Shown piece after piece: positions 12,346 to 25,422 of a stretch of 64,000 nt of DNA. A model generated the notes under the pieces. That model ran no database searches. It was not told the origin of the DNA and saw nothing but the letters and a program-made list of their open reading frames with translations. The stretch comes from Lumnitzera littorea. Taxonomy: Eukaryota > Streptophyta > Magnoliopsida > Myrtales > Combretaceae. Numbering within the stretch: position 1 is the first letter of the stretch; each line of letters begins with the position of its first letter. The DNA is taken from assembly GCA_024138015.1 (NCBI GenBank), contig JAMXBB010000011.1, positions 72,854,522-72,918,521 on the forward strand, written 5' to 3'. The translations under genes and the position numbers were made by a program.

Positions 12346-12489
12346 TTGTAAAAAAAGAAAAAGAAAAAGAAAAAGTGAACGTGTATGCGACCAGATTCGT
12401 AATATTTTTCACATAGAGCTCTTTTCCATGTTATTTTTCGGAAAATGATCCGCATTTGTATAAAACTTTAGGAATCTAACTGGTTGTCT

Positions 12490-14170
12490 TTAAAGGGTCA
12501 TGCAACCCCTTATGTGTAAATTATAACCTGCCATCATTTTTAATGCTTAGTCAACCATCTTATAGCTTACAAGCAGTTGGCCATGACTTCAGGAGATCTT
12601 GTGAAACGCGTGGTGGTGACTAGTTGTTCTTACTCTTAGCATGGCTAGCAAAATTTTTATTTATTTTATGAATATCTTATTTAATTAAATTTATTTATTA
12701 ATATTTTTAAGTGAAAAGTAAACTTTTAATTTAAACACTTGTTTTTCTATTTGGATCTTAGACTTTTTATATTTTTTATTCAAACCCTTGGTGCTTTAAA
12801 CTTTTACAAACTATGACTTCCATTATCTTCATTAAGTCTACCATCCATCATTAACATGTGATGGCTTCTAAAGTTGAGAATAATCTATCTAAAAAATAGT
12901 ATTATTATTAAATGGATATCATATAAATAAAATAATACAACAATGAAATATCTAGAACAACATATCTTGAATTATTGTTATCATTTTTATCATTTTATGT
13001 AAAAGATATATATTCAATAGTATAATATGTATGGTATGATTACCACAACTAGTTAATCATTGCAATAGGTGTCTCGATCAACTTATGAGACATTCTGAAT
13101 TGATGATGCATGGAGGATTGCTATGGATAGGCAAAGTTAGAATCTTAGATGCATGAGAATTATAGTGGATCAAATTTAGTGTTCTTTATCATTCTTGCAT
13201 CGTTTGTGATGAATTAGCTGCTTACTTTTTCTTTTTTCTTTTTTTACCAAATTGTTTCAATAAAGTTTTGAAGTTTATCTCAAGTTAGCCAAAATTCTGA
13301 CAATCCATTCAATTCTTTGCAATAGTAATTTCATTATCCCCTTATTCTTTAGAGAATTGTCATTATGGCGTTTGTTCCAAGTTTGACCCATATTAACAAT
13401 TTAGTGAGGAATCTTTATTACTGAAAATGTGGGACTGCAATTCACGGATTCCACTATAGAATTACAATTCAATGCAAGTATATTTTTATTTCCCTTGATT
13501 AATCAAAATTAAAGAATGACAAAAACTACTTCACATAATCTTAATCACATTACAATCTTTTTCTTTGGATCGCTCTCCTGGTTTCGCAGCGAGCCATCAT
13601 CACCACATTCTAACACTAACGTTATCCAATAGAGTCAACCTCAACAAGTTCTTCATGCCAAAAGAAATATCAGAAGCACAATAAGCATCAATTTTATGAA
13701 CTTCTTTTCATCAAACTTTACCTTTTCTTTAATTCTTCTTCTTCTTCTTTCATGAATTAAGAGATGGAGATGACCATCCATAGTATAGTCTAATCTTTCT
13801 CTCTTCCCCCTCCCACCTCCCCCCTCTCTCTAATATATAAATTTCATTTGATTTCATTCATCAAACAATTCTATTCATAACTATTAGTCCCGCATCAGTC
13901 CTCTATATGCTAATAATTCTCAAATTTCGTTGTCTTCTTAGTCTAATTTAGGGTTTCATTGTTCTGTAATGGAACTTAATGCCAAGAGTCCCAATTTTGC
14001 TTGATCATTTTGATTGTAGAAATAGACAAAAATTTGGTTTTTCATATTCTTTTAAGTTATAGAGAGATTGTTTAGAGGAGATTTTTTACTATTAGTGGGA
14101 GAAGGTTATGCTTGCAATTTCAAACTAGGGCTTTAATTTAAGATGATGTATTTAATTTGGGGTTGGGGTC
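12490..14170. other. Intergenic AT-rich DNA, no gene seen
   Basis: Only short frames occur and no protein family is recognisable. A CT-rich block at about 13725-13830 (CTTCTT and CTCTC runs) resembles a plant leader or promoter region, but no coding exon follows. A GC-richer patch near 13555-13640 is unexplained. Confidence 0.5.
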
Positions 14171-14174
14171 TTAT

Positions 14175-14672
14175 TGACAGAGCTCTTCAGACATAGGCCT
14201 CTTAGATCCATTTAAATTTGACGTACCTTGCTACCTAAGGCTTACTATAGTAGGCTCAAGCCTTGAGCCCGAATTGGTTGAGTCTAAAGAGCTTTCAATG
14301 ACTAAAAGTCATGAGATAAGGACATGAGACTAAGTTAATACCCACTTTTGGTTAAAGTGAGACATGTCAGACACCATGACCACACTCTCCCATACTTGCC
14401 AGAGAAGATCTGTTCTATTAACTGTCTTCTAACTGTCGACGCTACTTTACTATAAATAAAAGTCCACTACCTAGTAGTAAAGCTCTCTACACTCTGCGCA
14501 TTAAGCTTACCCATTACTTTAAAGCACCTTCTATTTTCCAAGTATTCTTTATTGACTTAAGTATCGGAGTGGCCACGCCAGACAACACCCTAGCGTCCCT
14601 TCATAGTGTTTTATTTTGTAGGTTTATTATGTGCAGAGTTGAATCATTATCGGCGAATACCCTGAGACAACA
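14175..14672 (+). mobile_element. Solo LTR, copy A of an LTR family
   Basis: The 498-bp segment begins TGACAG and ends ACAACA, flanked on both sides by TTAT (14171-14174 and 14673-14676), a plausible 4-bp target duplication. It contains a TATAAATA promoter box near 14452 and a 3' part reading TAAGTATCGGAGTGGCCACG then CCAGACAACACCCTAGCG, a composition typical of plant LTR R/U5 regions. No internal retrotransposon domain follows, so it appears to be a solo LTR. Copy B lies at 22031-22510 in the opposite orientation. Confidence 0.7.
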
Positions 14673-14779
14673 TTATCCTAGAGTGATTTGATGAAAACAT
14701 TAGAGTATACGTGGTGGGTTGGTTTAAAAAAGTAAGGGGTAGAGGTTCCTTTGTTTCAAATATATATATACACATACTA

Positions 14780-15930
14780 TTACGCCCCGAAGTTACAAAA
14801 TCGTAATATTCCCGCCGTGTAAACCATTTTATAATAGTAACTAGCCTCATAGTGCCTATCATAAACATGATCTACATAAGGCGTCGACGACTCCTCGCTT
14901 TGAAGTAAACAGTTTAATTAAGAATTTAACTAAAGTTATAGTAAGTATTAAAACTTCAAGTCAATATATATATATATATAATTACATGTACATTCCATAG
15001 AATTCCTAGGAAATTTTACATCATAATATAATAGTCAGCTGGTTTATATATCAAATGTCAGTCTTTCAATCTTAAAGATACTTGTGAGACTCTAGATATA
15101 ACTTAACTATTAGGCAGATTGGTCCTCATACCTCCAGGCTTCAAAAGAGAACTAACCTCTGAGTAGTTATAAGGCGGCATATTAGTCAGAGTAATCAGAA
15201 ATCAGGATCTACAAAAGGATCTATACGGATATGAGCAACTACAGCTCAATAAGTTGAATCGAAGACTTATGAATGTATACAAACACAAATAAGATTATCA
15301 AGCAATTATTTTCATGCAATGCAATAAGTAAGTGTAATCACATAACGTAGTTTGGTCCGTTGCGAAATCAGAATAATTTCACCCGCTTTAATTTGAGTTG
15401 AAGAGTTTTTATGTTATGCAACAGCTCACAACCAAACCTAGGTTTGTACAATGGAGACATTACTCCTCCTAAGACTATCCTTCGAACCAATGCCTTCATT
15501 CTCACCGTGATCTCTTCTCCTGTCACTTAATTCGACTAAAGATAAGGAAAAGATCAAATTACCATCTAGTGCTATTTTTTTCAAAGGTGTTGGTATTTAA
15601 TTGAAGAATTCTAATGATCCTTTAAAGAGTTGCAATGCATGACAATTTAAGGTATTAGGGTTGATTAGGATTAGGTTCAATTTAGGGTGTTCAGACAATT
15701 TTACACCAATCCAGTCATAACAATCATGAATCACAATACAAATCACAACACAAATTCCAACACGAAGTCAGATACACAAGCACATGCATAAAACTACTTA
15801 CAATCATAATCATATATAATCCTAAACCTTCGAGTACCCTAAAATAGTACTTTAAATATGGTGAAGTAATAAACCAAACTTACCTGAAATTCTTAGTAAC
15901 CCAATAACTCAATTGCAGGTTGGTTTGCTT
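14780..15930 (-). mobile_element. Non-coding LTR-like segment ending in GGGGCGTAA
   Basis: On the - strand this stretch ends CTTCGGGGCGTAATA (about 14775-14790), resembling the CTTGGGGCGTTATA end of the segment nested in the MULE. It has no long open frame, carries GC-richer islands and is flanked by AT-rich DNA. I interpret it as part of a long chromovirus-like LTR. The other boundary is a guess, and similarity to the 5.8-8.9 kb segment beyond the terminus is weak. Confidence 0.35.
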
Positions 15931-18900
15931 TCATGTATCATATAATACAAATATGTTTTTTTAGTACTTATACTTTGATGATATATATTTTAAGTTATGA
16001 TTTAACTCATTTCTTTATATATACCTATTATTTACTATTGATTCATTCTATATTAGCTTAGGATTTGGTTTCCGAATTAAGTTCCAATTTTGGTTTTAAA
16101 TTGTTTTCAACTATGAGAAATCCTAAATACGCTCAAATCCTAATGTGAAATTAATTACATTAAGCTCGAGTATTCTAATATCATATTAGGTCTTAATTTA
16201 GTATTCTAACTTATTCGGTACACTTTAATCTTAATTAGGGTACTGAATTTTACTCTCGATGTGAAAAAATTTTACATTTTTTATCCAATTATTTAAAATT
16301 AATTTTTATACCAGATTTATTTTGTACTAATATTATTATTATATTATCTAATTTAACCTATTTTTTTCATATTTATTAAAATCCCAACTTCACATATTAC
16401 CAAATTTCCTACAATTACCACATAATTCCCATATTAATTACAATTAACATTCTAAATGTTAGGCTTAGGTTTCCATATTGGAGATTAACATCCTTAAATA
16501 TCTAATTACCTTCTAAGTCAATAATTAATCATGTAGTATTTGTTGTGTATTAATTAAAATAAGACAAGGCCCATATCCTTTCTATTATGCCTTTTAATGT
16601 GTTTTTTTTATTGTTTAATATTTGTTTCTTACTCCCTGACCTGCTATGACCACTTTTTGAATTGTTCTCCACCTTTCTGAGGTTTCATTGATTTTTTTAT
16701 AATTTTCTTTAATTATTTAGTAATTTTCTAGCAAATTTCGGATAATTTAGGTAATTTCGTGTATTTTTACCTATACGTAAATACATATGGAGTACAAGTA
16801 AACACTCTTAAATATTATTTAGGTCATTCTATGATTTTTTAGTATACATATAATCTATCTCTAGCGATTTATTAGTTATTGAAATGCATTTTATGTTCTT
16901 TCAATAAATAACAAGTAATATACTTAAAATTTGAAAATTTTATATTTTCTTATTTTATTATTTATTTTCTTAAATTCAAATTTATAGGGTCACTTTTACT
17001 AATATTTTTAGCTTTAGTTTATAATTTAGGTTTGATTGATCTTTTAATTGATCACTCTAAACTTTATGTACTAAATTCGATCCTATGGTTATTTGGCTTA
17101 TCTTCAGGGCTTACATATACATACATACATACATTAAGGGCAATTTTGATCCTTTACTACCTATTCTAATTTAATCCATTTATCAATCATGTAAATTAAA
17201 CAAAGTAATATCAATCCAATGACACCCAATTAGATAAGGTAATACACATTTTAGACCTATTATAGCTTTATTCAATTCCATACAAATAGTGATTTTTATT
17301 CCATTTAGTGAAGTAAACAACTTGTGAATGTTTTAAATAAGAAGAGGAATCTCTTATTAATAAAGTTTGAAGATTGATCTTAACCATTGCATGACTTATA
17401 AATGGATGGCTCATTGGTTGTAGGAGACCGTTAGATTGCTTCTAAAGATCTAATGACTGCCATTGAAATCTTCTTTTCTGCTTCAATCTTCATGGGTTAG
17501 GAAATAGGCTTAAATAAGCTTAAAGGTTTACAAAAAAAAGTCTATTTTCAATATAAATAGTCATAAGGCTTATTTAAGCCTTCTTAAAACCTATTAAAGC
17601 CTAACAAAGCCTAATGAGCTTAGAAAGACCTTTTTTGAGTTTGTTTTCGTGTGCGAGATAATTAGGTAAGGTCAAGAGTGGAAAGTTTAGTTCAGCAATC
17701 CCTGTTCAGAACCTAGTAAGACAAATCTCTTAAGACATGCTTGATTGGAGCAATTTCCTCGACTTTATCACTAGCTTAAAAAACTGGTAGATGGTATTAA
17801 ATTAAGCTAAAGACCTGATTATTGAAGTGACTACCTACATTATATGTTCAAATTAATTATCATTGATTAATCATAAGTTGCCATGTGCAAGTAATGGATA
17901 GAAAATTTATTAGCGTTAACAAAAGTCATAATTCATAAAAACTAGAAAATAGTGATAACTAACAAATCACACTTATGGAGTACCAGTTGTCTATTGAAGA
18001 GTGTAACTCAATGATTGACTAGATGTGCATGTAAGATTAGAAAATTCTATGGACTTAAACCATATTAGAACTTAATATTTGTTTGTTAGATGTGCATACT
18101 CCTATGATAGAAGATCCAACTATATAAGTGACTGGAAGTAGAGGTCGTAAATTGGTAGTTGTATCATCTTATAGAGACAGTGAAATAAGGTGGTGGTGAT
18201 GGTAGTTTAAGCACTGAACAGCCCATGTTGCTAGGTAAGTTGTAGATCATCTAACTATTGTGATACAAGTTAATCTTCTAGGAAAAGGGGTAATCGGGAT
18301 AATTATCATTGTGGATAATGATAGAATAGGACATCATTGTAGATAATTATCATAGATTGGTTGTATCAATTATTGATACCAATAGTGGACCTAAGATAAA
18401 GCAAATTTCAAGGCTATGGCTTCAAATATATACATACACTTATATACTGTGTATTGAGGAGTCTAAGATACTCCAGGTCATAAGATGTTAAGATTGTCTT
18501 GTTTGCTTTACTTAAATAAGATAATAAATGAATTATTTGTTGAATTAATTGTTACATATGTAAGTGTTCCAGTTTGTCAAGCGCATGTGGATGTTGTAAT
18601 TACTGTACTAGGCTTTTAGCTTATCCTATCTAAGAATATTGTTTTTTAGGTACATGTGCTTTTTAGAATTAAACATGCATGACGATTTCGGGTATGAACT
18701 ATATTATAGGAGTAGGAGACTCAAGGGTAGTTTTGATTATTTAGAAGATTCAAATAGAAGACTTGTGCTATTTTTAAGTTATGTTAGCAATGTAGTAGTA
18801 AAGTACAAGGAGATGTAGAAAGTAAGGTTGTTTATGTTGTTTGTGTTGTAGGCGATTAGCAATATAAAAGGTTATGTAAAATGTTAGCTTGTTTGGTTTG

Positions 18901-19370
18901 CTTATTTCTTATGTACTAGATTATGTGCAAGATTATATAGAAGGTTGATTTAATTATTATGTATGATTACCTTAAAGGCTTTAGTAGGTATTGATGTGAC
19001 TCTTAAAGAATAATTTGTAGTTATTTGATATATTTATAGATATTAGAAGGTGTTTTTAACCTTTGCATGCATATATAGAGGTACGTGCATGTAGTGGAGT
19101 TGTCATGTCTCGATTTTAGTGTGTAACTTATACCAATCTTAGTATATTTGGTTATGGATTTAAGGATTTTCCACAAGATAATACAAAAAAATGCAATGCC
19201 TTGTTTGATATAGATTATGTAGGTTTATGTGTTTATGTGCATCTGTTTGAACATGTGAATGCAAAAATAGTAATAAAAAGATCTATTCTTATTATATTTT
19301 CATTTGAATATAATAGAAAATGAATGTGAAAAACAAGAGTGAAGGAATTAAAATAGAAAAATGTAGCCAT
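15930..19370. other. Gene-free AT-rich intergenic region
   Basis: No open frame above about 60 codons carries a recognisable domain. A four-copy CATA/TACA microsatellite lies near 17110-17135. A small imperfect fold-back (GGCTTAAATAAGC against GGCTTATTTAAGCC) lies at about 17505-17585. Nothing else was recognised. Confidence 0.55.
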
Positions 19371-20400
19371 TAGTTTAGAGTTGTGCAAGTGAGTTAAATA
19401 GCCTAGTTTGATTTATAGGTTAAATGGGTTAGCATATTATAGCCCATTCAATAAATGGACCAGAATTTATTGGCTATTAGCTTAGCCCATGCAGTTGGTG
19501 GGTTATATAGGTTAGTTTATAATCTCAATCTATTTAACTAACTTGTACATTTTGATGAGCTAGGTAAGTCAACCTAGCTGCTTAACTCATTCATAGATTC
19601 AAGTGAATTATATGGGCTAATCCACAGACCCACTTATAATAGATTATAAACTACTTTTACATTACCTTTATTTGTATTTCATTCACATAAATTGTTTTTG
19701 GCTAGAGAAATAGGCTACATTTCATAAGAAGGAAAATTTAACCTAAGCATTGAGTAGTAGTCAATTAATTTTGACTAGGTTTCCTACTCTCGACATTGCT
19801 GAGTTTTATGCAAGTAAAAGGTGCAAAGCACGCAATCAAAACTTCTATGAAATCGACAATCTAGGAAATGGAAAACATGCTTGCTTTGTAATGAAGTTTC
19901 TTATTCTTAGTGTATTCCTCTAAAACTTTAGCATTAAGGTTTTGTCATGCAATAAGCAAAGGATAATTAGAAACTTCTTTCAATGTCATATTGCAAATAC
20001 ACATGCATTTTATGGAAGACATGAAATCAGGAAGGAAATAAGAGTAGTTGTCATCTACAAGTTATAAGTAAAATATCGTCAATTATTTTTGGCCAATTAA
20101 ATGCTTTGCTATGCCTTGTTCTTAATTTATTTAGGTTGCAAGCCAATCTAGCATATAATGAGTTAATCCGCTTTAACTTAAAGGTTAAATGGGCTAGGTC
20201 CATTTGATCCACTTTTAAACGGATTGAAAAATTTAATCCTCAATTGTTTTTTAAGTGAGTTAAATGTGCCAATCTATGAGCATTGTTTAGCTTTAACCAC
20301 TATAATTAGTATAGAACCACTCTCAATTTATGAATGATCTTCTTTCTCGATTTCTTTTTCACTGTAGGGAACATATTATGATTTTTTTTTCCCTCGATAA
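19370..20400. other. Intergenic DNA with GAGTTAAATGGG-type dispersed motifs
   Basis: Around 19390-19640 and 20150-20280 the sequence repeatedly carries AGTGAGTTAAAT, TTAAATGGGTTAGC or TTAAATGGGCTAGG and related words on both strands. Similar words recur at 32840-33020. This suggests decayed copies of one dispersed non-autonomous repeat, but no clean terminal inverted repeat or target duplication could be drawn. Confidence 0.35.
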
Positions 20401-20454
20401 AAGTAGATAAAGCTAATCACATAGTTCATATACATGAGATAACCAATCCAACCA

Positions 20455-20706
20455 TTACAAAACATAATATCTAAAACTTTTGCACAAGATACGATTAAAG
20501 TCTTCTTGGCCTAAATCGATAATACCCCTAACACGTACTAGAGGACTCCTGTTATGTAACAAACAAGTGAAAGCATTGGCGGGACAAATAAAAGCTAGTA
20601 GCTCATCCATATAACCATAGAGCACCATTTGCGCCACACGGTTAGCTATTTGGTTGGCCTCTCTTGGTTGATAAGCAAGCGTGACTTCTTCGAAATACTC
20701 TTGCAT
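20455..20706 (-). pseudogene. RNase H (RVT_3-like) C-terminal remnant, probably of a LINE
   Basis: The 83-codon - strand frame contains VTLAYQPREANQIANRVAQM. It matches the end of the plant RNase H-like domain, where a REAN/REGN...AD/AN..A motif follows the last catalytic region. About 50 residues then run to a stop. A CTTGCAG precedes the frame, which could be an intron acceptor. No catalytic Asp/Glu-bearing upstream part is visible, so this is a truncated scrap. It could derive from a LINE or from a domesticated RNase H-like gene. Confidence 0.5.
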
Positions 20707-20709
20707 GAT

Positions 20710-21450
20710 CGCCCTGCAAGCACAAAGGGCATTACCTTATTTCCATTTACAATTGTACGATCAATTCAATGACAATTTTGCTACCGGAGCTGAATTTGTG
20801 TTTAAATCTACTTGTTTTAAAACCAATCCTACTTGCATAATAAAGACCCCAATAAATAATACATCAACAACCCGCCAATTTGTTTATAAACCCCATTATC
20901 CAATCACCATTCATATTATGACTTCATCAATAAAATCTTCAAATGGGCTTTTTTTTTTTTTTTTTAAGTCAAATTCTGAACCGCTTAAAATTGGCTTTGA
21001 AACCAAAATTTTATGAGGCTCATTATGTTTTGAAGATTCCGTAGGTGTAAGGGTCTCTAAGTGCTTGGTCCACGTTGCACCGGTAAATGGTGGAATTCGT
21101 CCACTGAAAAATAGATTTCCACCTAAAGTTTAGTATTTGTGTATAAATCCCATTCATCATTAGTGTTTAAATTCCAATGAACTTCTTATCCCAAGTCGCG
21201 ATGCTCAGCCCAGGCATCAAACTTCAAAGTCAAGCCCAGTTGTCCTTTTTCGATTTTATTTGAGGATGTAGAGTCCCCGTCCATAGCATTCTTTCATTTA
21301 TTAATTTGAGGTTGGCGGCTTGCCTCAGAAACAATCTAGACTCCAGGGGTCGGCCGAATCGAATAAATTAATGTATTTACAACCGAAAGGAAAGCGTCCG
21401 ACTTGGAAATATAGCACAAAATTCAAAAAGTAGAAAAAAAAAAAGGCGTG
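20710..21450. other. GC-richer non-coding patch, probable retroelement debris
   Basis: The part at about 21035-21410 is clearly less AT-rich than its surroundings and has words such as GTCGGCCGAATCGAAT and GTAGAGTCCCCGTCC. It has no usable frame on either strand. It may belong with the RNase H remnant next to it, as untranslated retroelement sequence. The element type was not identified. Confidence 0.35.
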
Positions 21451-22030
21451 ACTTTAAATCTCATGGGCAAATATAATTATACGACAATTTCGATTTTCAA
21501 ATTATTATTAATGTTTGCCAAAACTGTTGTATTATAGTGACATAAGCATTAGTCTCTAATGTAATAGATCAGGTTTAGATTACTTTTCTTTAAAGTTGTA
21601 TTGCTGTAATATGATAATAGATAGTTAAGAAAAAATTATCTTTTTCTAATCCTAACATATTTCTTATGTATTTTTCACGTCGAGCTAAATTAGTAATTGT
21701 TATATCCTCTCTTAGTAGATTTGGATCTCTTTATTTATCATTTCCTAGATTTCTCTTGATTTATAAATTAACAGTTGAGATTATTTAGATTTTTGAAATA
21801 TCATGTGTATCATCATAACGTTATCATATTTCTTATAATCTTAACTAATAATTGGGGTTTTATATAATAACATTATATTACTGTACCATCATGGTAAATC
21901 ACACTCAATTTTAGTAAATTATACTATAAATGATAAAATAGAAGTTATTAATAGTTTTTTTTTATTGAATTTCAATAATAATCAATAATAAAAGTGAAAT
22001 TGTCAACAGTTTTAATTTTAACATTTATAG

Positions 22031-22510
22031 TATCATCTTAGGATATTTGCTAATAGTGATTGGGTTTCGTATGTAGTAAACTTGTAAAACAAAACATTAT
22101 GAGAAGACACTGAGGTATTGTTCGATGTGATCATTTTGATACTTAAGTTAGTAAAGAATTCTTTGAGAGTAAATGACACTTGGAAGTAATATGCAACCTT
22201 AATGCATAGTGTCTAAAGAGCCTTTACCATTAAGTGATAATAGGATATTTATAGAGAAGTGATGCTGTCGGTTAGAGAATAATTAGTGGGGAGAGATTTT
22301 CTCCTGCAAGTATCAGAGAGTGGGATCGTAGTGTTCGATGTGGTTATTGACTTGATATCTTATTTTTATCTTATGCATTTTAACCGTTGCAAAACTTTTT
22401 AGGCTTGGTTAGTCCAAACCCTAAGTTTGACCCCATATTGGTGAGCCCCAAGCAACAAAACATGTTAAATTCGGACGGGCTTGAAGGACTCATGTCTAAA
22501 GAGCCTGTCA
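22031..22510 (-). mobile_element. Solo or orphan LTR, copy B of the 14.2-kb family
   Basis: Read on -, the segment begins TGACAGGCTCTTTAGACATG and carries, in the same order as copy A, a CCCACTCTCTGATACTTGC-like block, a CTCTATAAATATCC promoter box, a GCATTAAG block, an AACTTAAGTATC block and a terminal AATCACTATTAGCAAATATC-like block. The 480-bp length is close to copy A (498 bp). No target duplication is visible, and it is more AT-shifted than copy A, so it is probably older. Confidence 0.65.
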
Positions 22511-24660
22511 ACACATATGATATGATTTACTAAAATCAAATAGAATGTACTAATTCATTATATTAATGCAGTATTGTTGTAGAATTTTTCCTATTATATG
22601 TGACAAAATTTTAAGGATGTAAATTAAGAAAAATAAATGAAAAGTTTGTTATCATATTCCATGAGAATTGTCATTTTCACTTAATTCCACTCCACGAACT
22701 AATAACTGCGACATAAGTATTGAAACATAAACATATTTTAACCAGAACCAGGAAGTGATATTCAATGCACGTGATCTAAATATATTTAAAATTCAAATCC
22801 ATATTTCTAGGATGATGAGGTCGAAATGTCCACGGAGAAACATTTGGGAGCCTAGAATGACTTTACTATTTATACTAGTCTAAAAAATTTGCTTTAATAA
22901 GAATACTAAATCTATTCATTCTTATGGAATATAAAATACCATCTTAATTAGAGAAGTAAACCTGATAATTAGATAACACAATGTATCCATCATAAAAGAA
23001 ATTCTAAAATGTTTTTCATAGAAATATATTTAAATTATTATATCACTGAAGCCTTTACCGAAGTTATAGGTGTATAAACTATAGGTTAAAATTACCAATC
23101 CCAAATTTCTCATATTTGTTTTTATAGCTTGGAGCAAGGATTATACATTATAATTCTGTGCTCATTATTCTAAAAATCCACTTAAATTATAGCTCGTTCT
23201 TATTAACGTTATTCGATACGGTTGAAGTATATATATAAATATAATTCTACTGATTTCGATTTGAGGATTCATATGATAATGTAATAATAATATGGTTAAT
23301 AAAACTTTACAGCTCCATTTTTGTCACCAAACATAAAGCAAGACTTGACCGTTAAGATTGTCACCTCTCTCCAAAGTTGTCTCTGCAAATATCCAACGAT
23401 CAGTCCTCGATATTACGCTTTATGTGACACGTAAATTATCTTATCAGATATCACTTGATGAATTATAGTTGATGGAAGGAATATTAGCACCCAATTGAAA
23501 TATATATATAGAAAATATAGAAAGCATAGGATAGGACCCCACAGGACCAGCGCCATGAAATTTTAAATTTTAATAAAAAAGAAAAGAAAAGAAAAGAAAA
23601 GAAGGGTGTGCTTTCAGCAGGTGCACGCATTATGGCCATTTTACAGCAAAGAAGAGGGTCATCATGTTTCCTACAAATATAATATTAGCACAAGTTGGCT
23701 CCTCCTGCATTGCCTCTTAATCATCACACTACACACACCCACACCCACGCATACCATGCTTTCATCACATTCACATGGGAATGGGACCCTAGCGATAACC
23801 AGTCGACCACGGTTTTTCTTGGTAACAAAGTTAGGCTCTTGTACCAATAGTTTTAGTACGTGTCCCATCCGTCCACTTCTCTCGTCTCTAAAATGTAAAA
23901 CTTCCATTACTACGAAAATTAATATTACGTCTGTTAATCCTAGTTAGAAATTAGTTGGTCTACGTTTAACCACTACAAACTACTATTCCGATGGATATAA
24001 GACACCATTTTTTCTTTTATTTCTCATGACATCTCTCAATAAACATGGATTTCATTTGTTGAATCATATAGAAAAATACGCATATAACAATGAATGTACT
24101 TATAAAGCATAAAGACAAGAGCCATCAAAATATGCACACCATCTCTTATAGTAAGAAGTGCATCAGCAAATCCGAGATGCATATTCTTTCACAATTGAAA
24201 ATGAAATCTAAGATTACGTATTTTATATGCGTGGGAAAGAAATCCCATGATGCCTAGACCCCGTTCAAGCATCGCTTCATCGGTGAGTAACCCGAATCTT
24301 ATGATACGTTTGACTTGCAGCAGAAATGGAATAAAATGAAAGTAAAATTATAATCTGAGAAATAAAATAGTAATGGCTATTATTTTATTTGCCAACTATA
24401 TCAAAACTTGAAAAAGAGGGGATTTGAATATAATTCATCGCATTGAGAAATCAGTATTTACATCAACATGTTATAATTACCTTTACCTTACTTGGTCATA
24501 TTTAAAGTAATATTATTACAAATTAAGAATATATTAAAAAATACCCATATATCTTTATTCCAATCTATGACCCCCAAGTTCAACTAGGATCTCATACGTA
24601 ATTATGAAGGCATTATAAAAGATTAAGAAATAGTTATTCTTTTGAAAGTAAAAATTGTAA
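22511..24660. other. Gene-free intergenic region
   Basis: Mostly AT-rich with no recognised domain. A GAAAA microsatellite lies at 23575-23603. A 113-codon + frame at 23606-23947 has a shadow frame on the other strand and a sequence (CA-rich repeats, many Ser/Thr) that looks fortuitous. Confidence 0.5.
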
Positions 24661-24664
24661 TTGT

Positions 24665-25196
24665 AGGAATTTTGTGTAGCAACTACTCTACAAATAGAAT
24701 ATCGGAACAAGTTTATATAGGAAAAATAGCTAGTTGTTTACTAATATAACATAGCAATTATCATATGCTACTGAAAGAAGATCTCAAACTGTTTTTGATT
24801 GTTAGATGAGCATTGAGCCAGACCTAGGCACGGATCACGATTAAAAATTGCAAATTTTTTTTGCACAAAACAAGAATTCTATGTAGCAATTATTCTACAA
24901 ACAGAATATAGGAACAAATATATATGGGAAAAAATTGCTAGTCCGTTAGTAATGTAACATACCAATTACCATATACTATTGAAAGAAGATTCCAAAGTGT
25001 TTTGGATGTTAGATGAGCATTTAGCAGTAGACTTAGGCACGACTCATGATTAAAAATTGCAATTTTTTTGTTTTGCAGCAAAATAGGAATTGTGTGTAGC
25101 AACTATTCTACAAACAGAATATAGGAAAAAATTAGTTTGTTACTAATATGACATACTAATTACCATGTACTATTCAAAGAAGATTTCGAAGTATAC
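24665..25196. repeat. Three-copy tandem repeat, period ~210 bp
   Basis: Copies begin near 24665, 24872 and 25084, each with a GGAATT...TGTAGCAACTA..CTACAAA start, then an AGAATAT.GGAA block, a TTACTAATATAACATA block and an ATTGAAAGAAGAT block. The third copy is truncated near 25196. Copies differ by substitutions and small deletions. No coding sequence is involved. Confidence 0.88.
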
Positions 25197-25422
25197 TTGA
25201 CCTGCCACCATTTAAAAAATAAAAAAGGAGAGAAACAAAAATATAAAAAATAAATTAGAGAAGAAAAAAATGGAAAAATGTAAAATTAAATAATTTTAAA
25301 ATTAATATATATATATGAAAATTGAAAACTTTTAACTAATTTGATGTAAATAAAAAAAAAAAAAAACAGTTCTTACTCACATCATTTAATGCAATGCTAT
25401 GAATAACAAAATAATAAATATA

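Larger units (their letters stand above)
5158..12480 (-). mobile_element. Degenerate Mutator-like DNA transposon (MULE), with nested insertion
   Basis: The two ends are inverted copies of each other. The complement of 5158-5292 aligns with 12343-12480 over runs such as the GTAAAAAA...AAAAAGTGAA block, an ATTCGTAATATTTTT-like block, an AGAGCTCTTTT-like block and a TATAAAACT block, with substitutions and small indels. Just inside each end lie palindromic GAAGG/CCTTC hairpin units. Between them, on the - strand, is a decayed MURA-type transposase (9370-11697). A non-coding ~3 kb LTR-like segment interrupts the interior at about 5830-8905. Outer limits and the target duplication could not be fixed, so the true element may extend tens to hundreds of bases further each way. 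Confidence 0.75.

Noticed and set aside
19370..20290. A candidate MITE bounded by GTGAGTTAAAT words
   Set aside because: The words occur in the same orientation as well as inverted, and no paired ends or target duplication could be found.
23606..23947. A 113-codon + frame with a 78-codon partner on -
   Set aside because: CA-rich low complexity with no recognised family. Overlapping open frames on both strands suggest chance.
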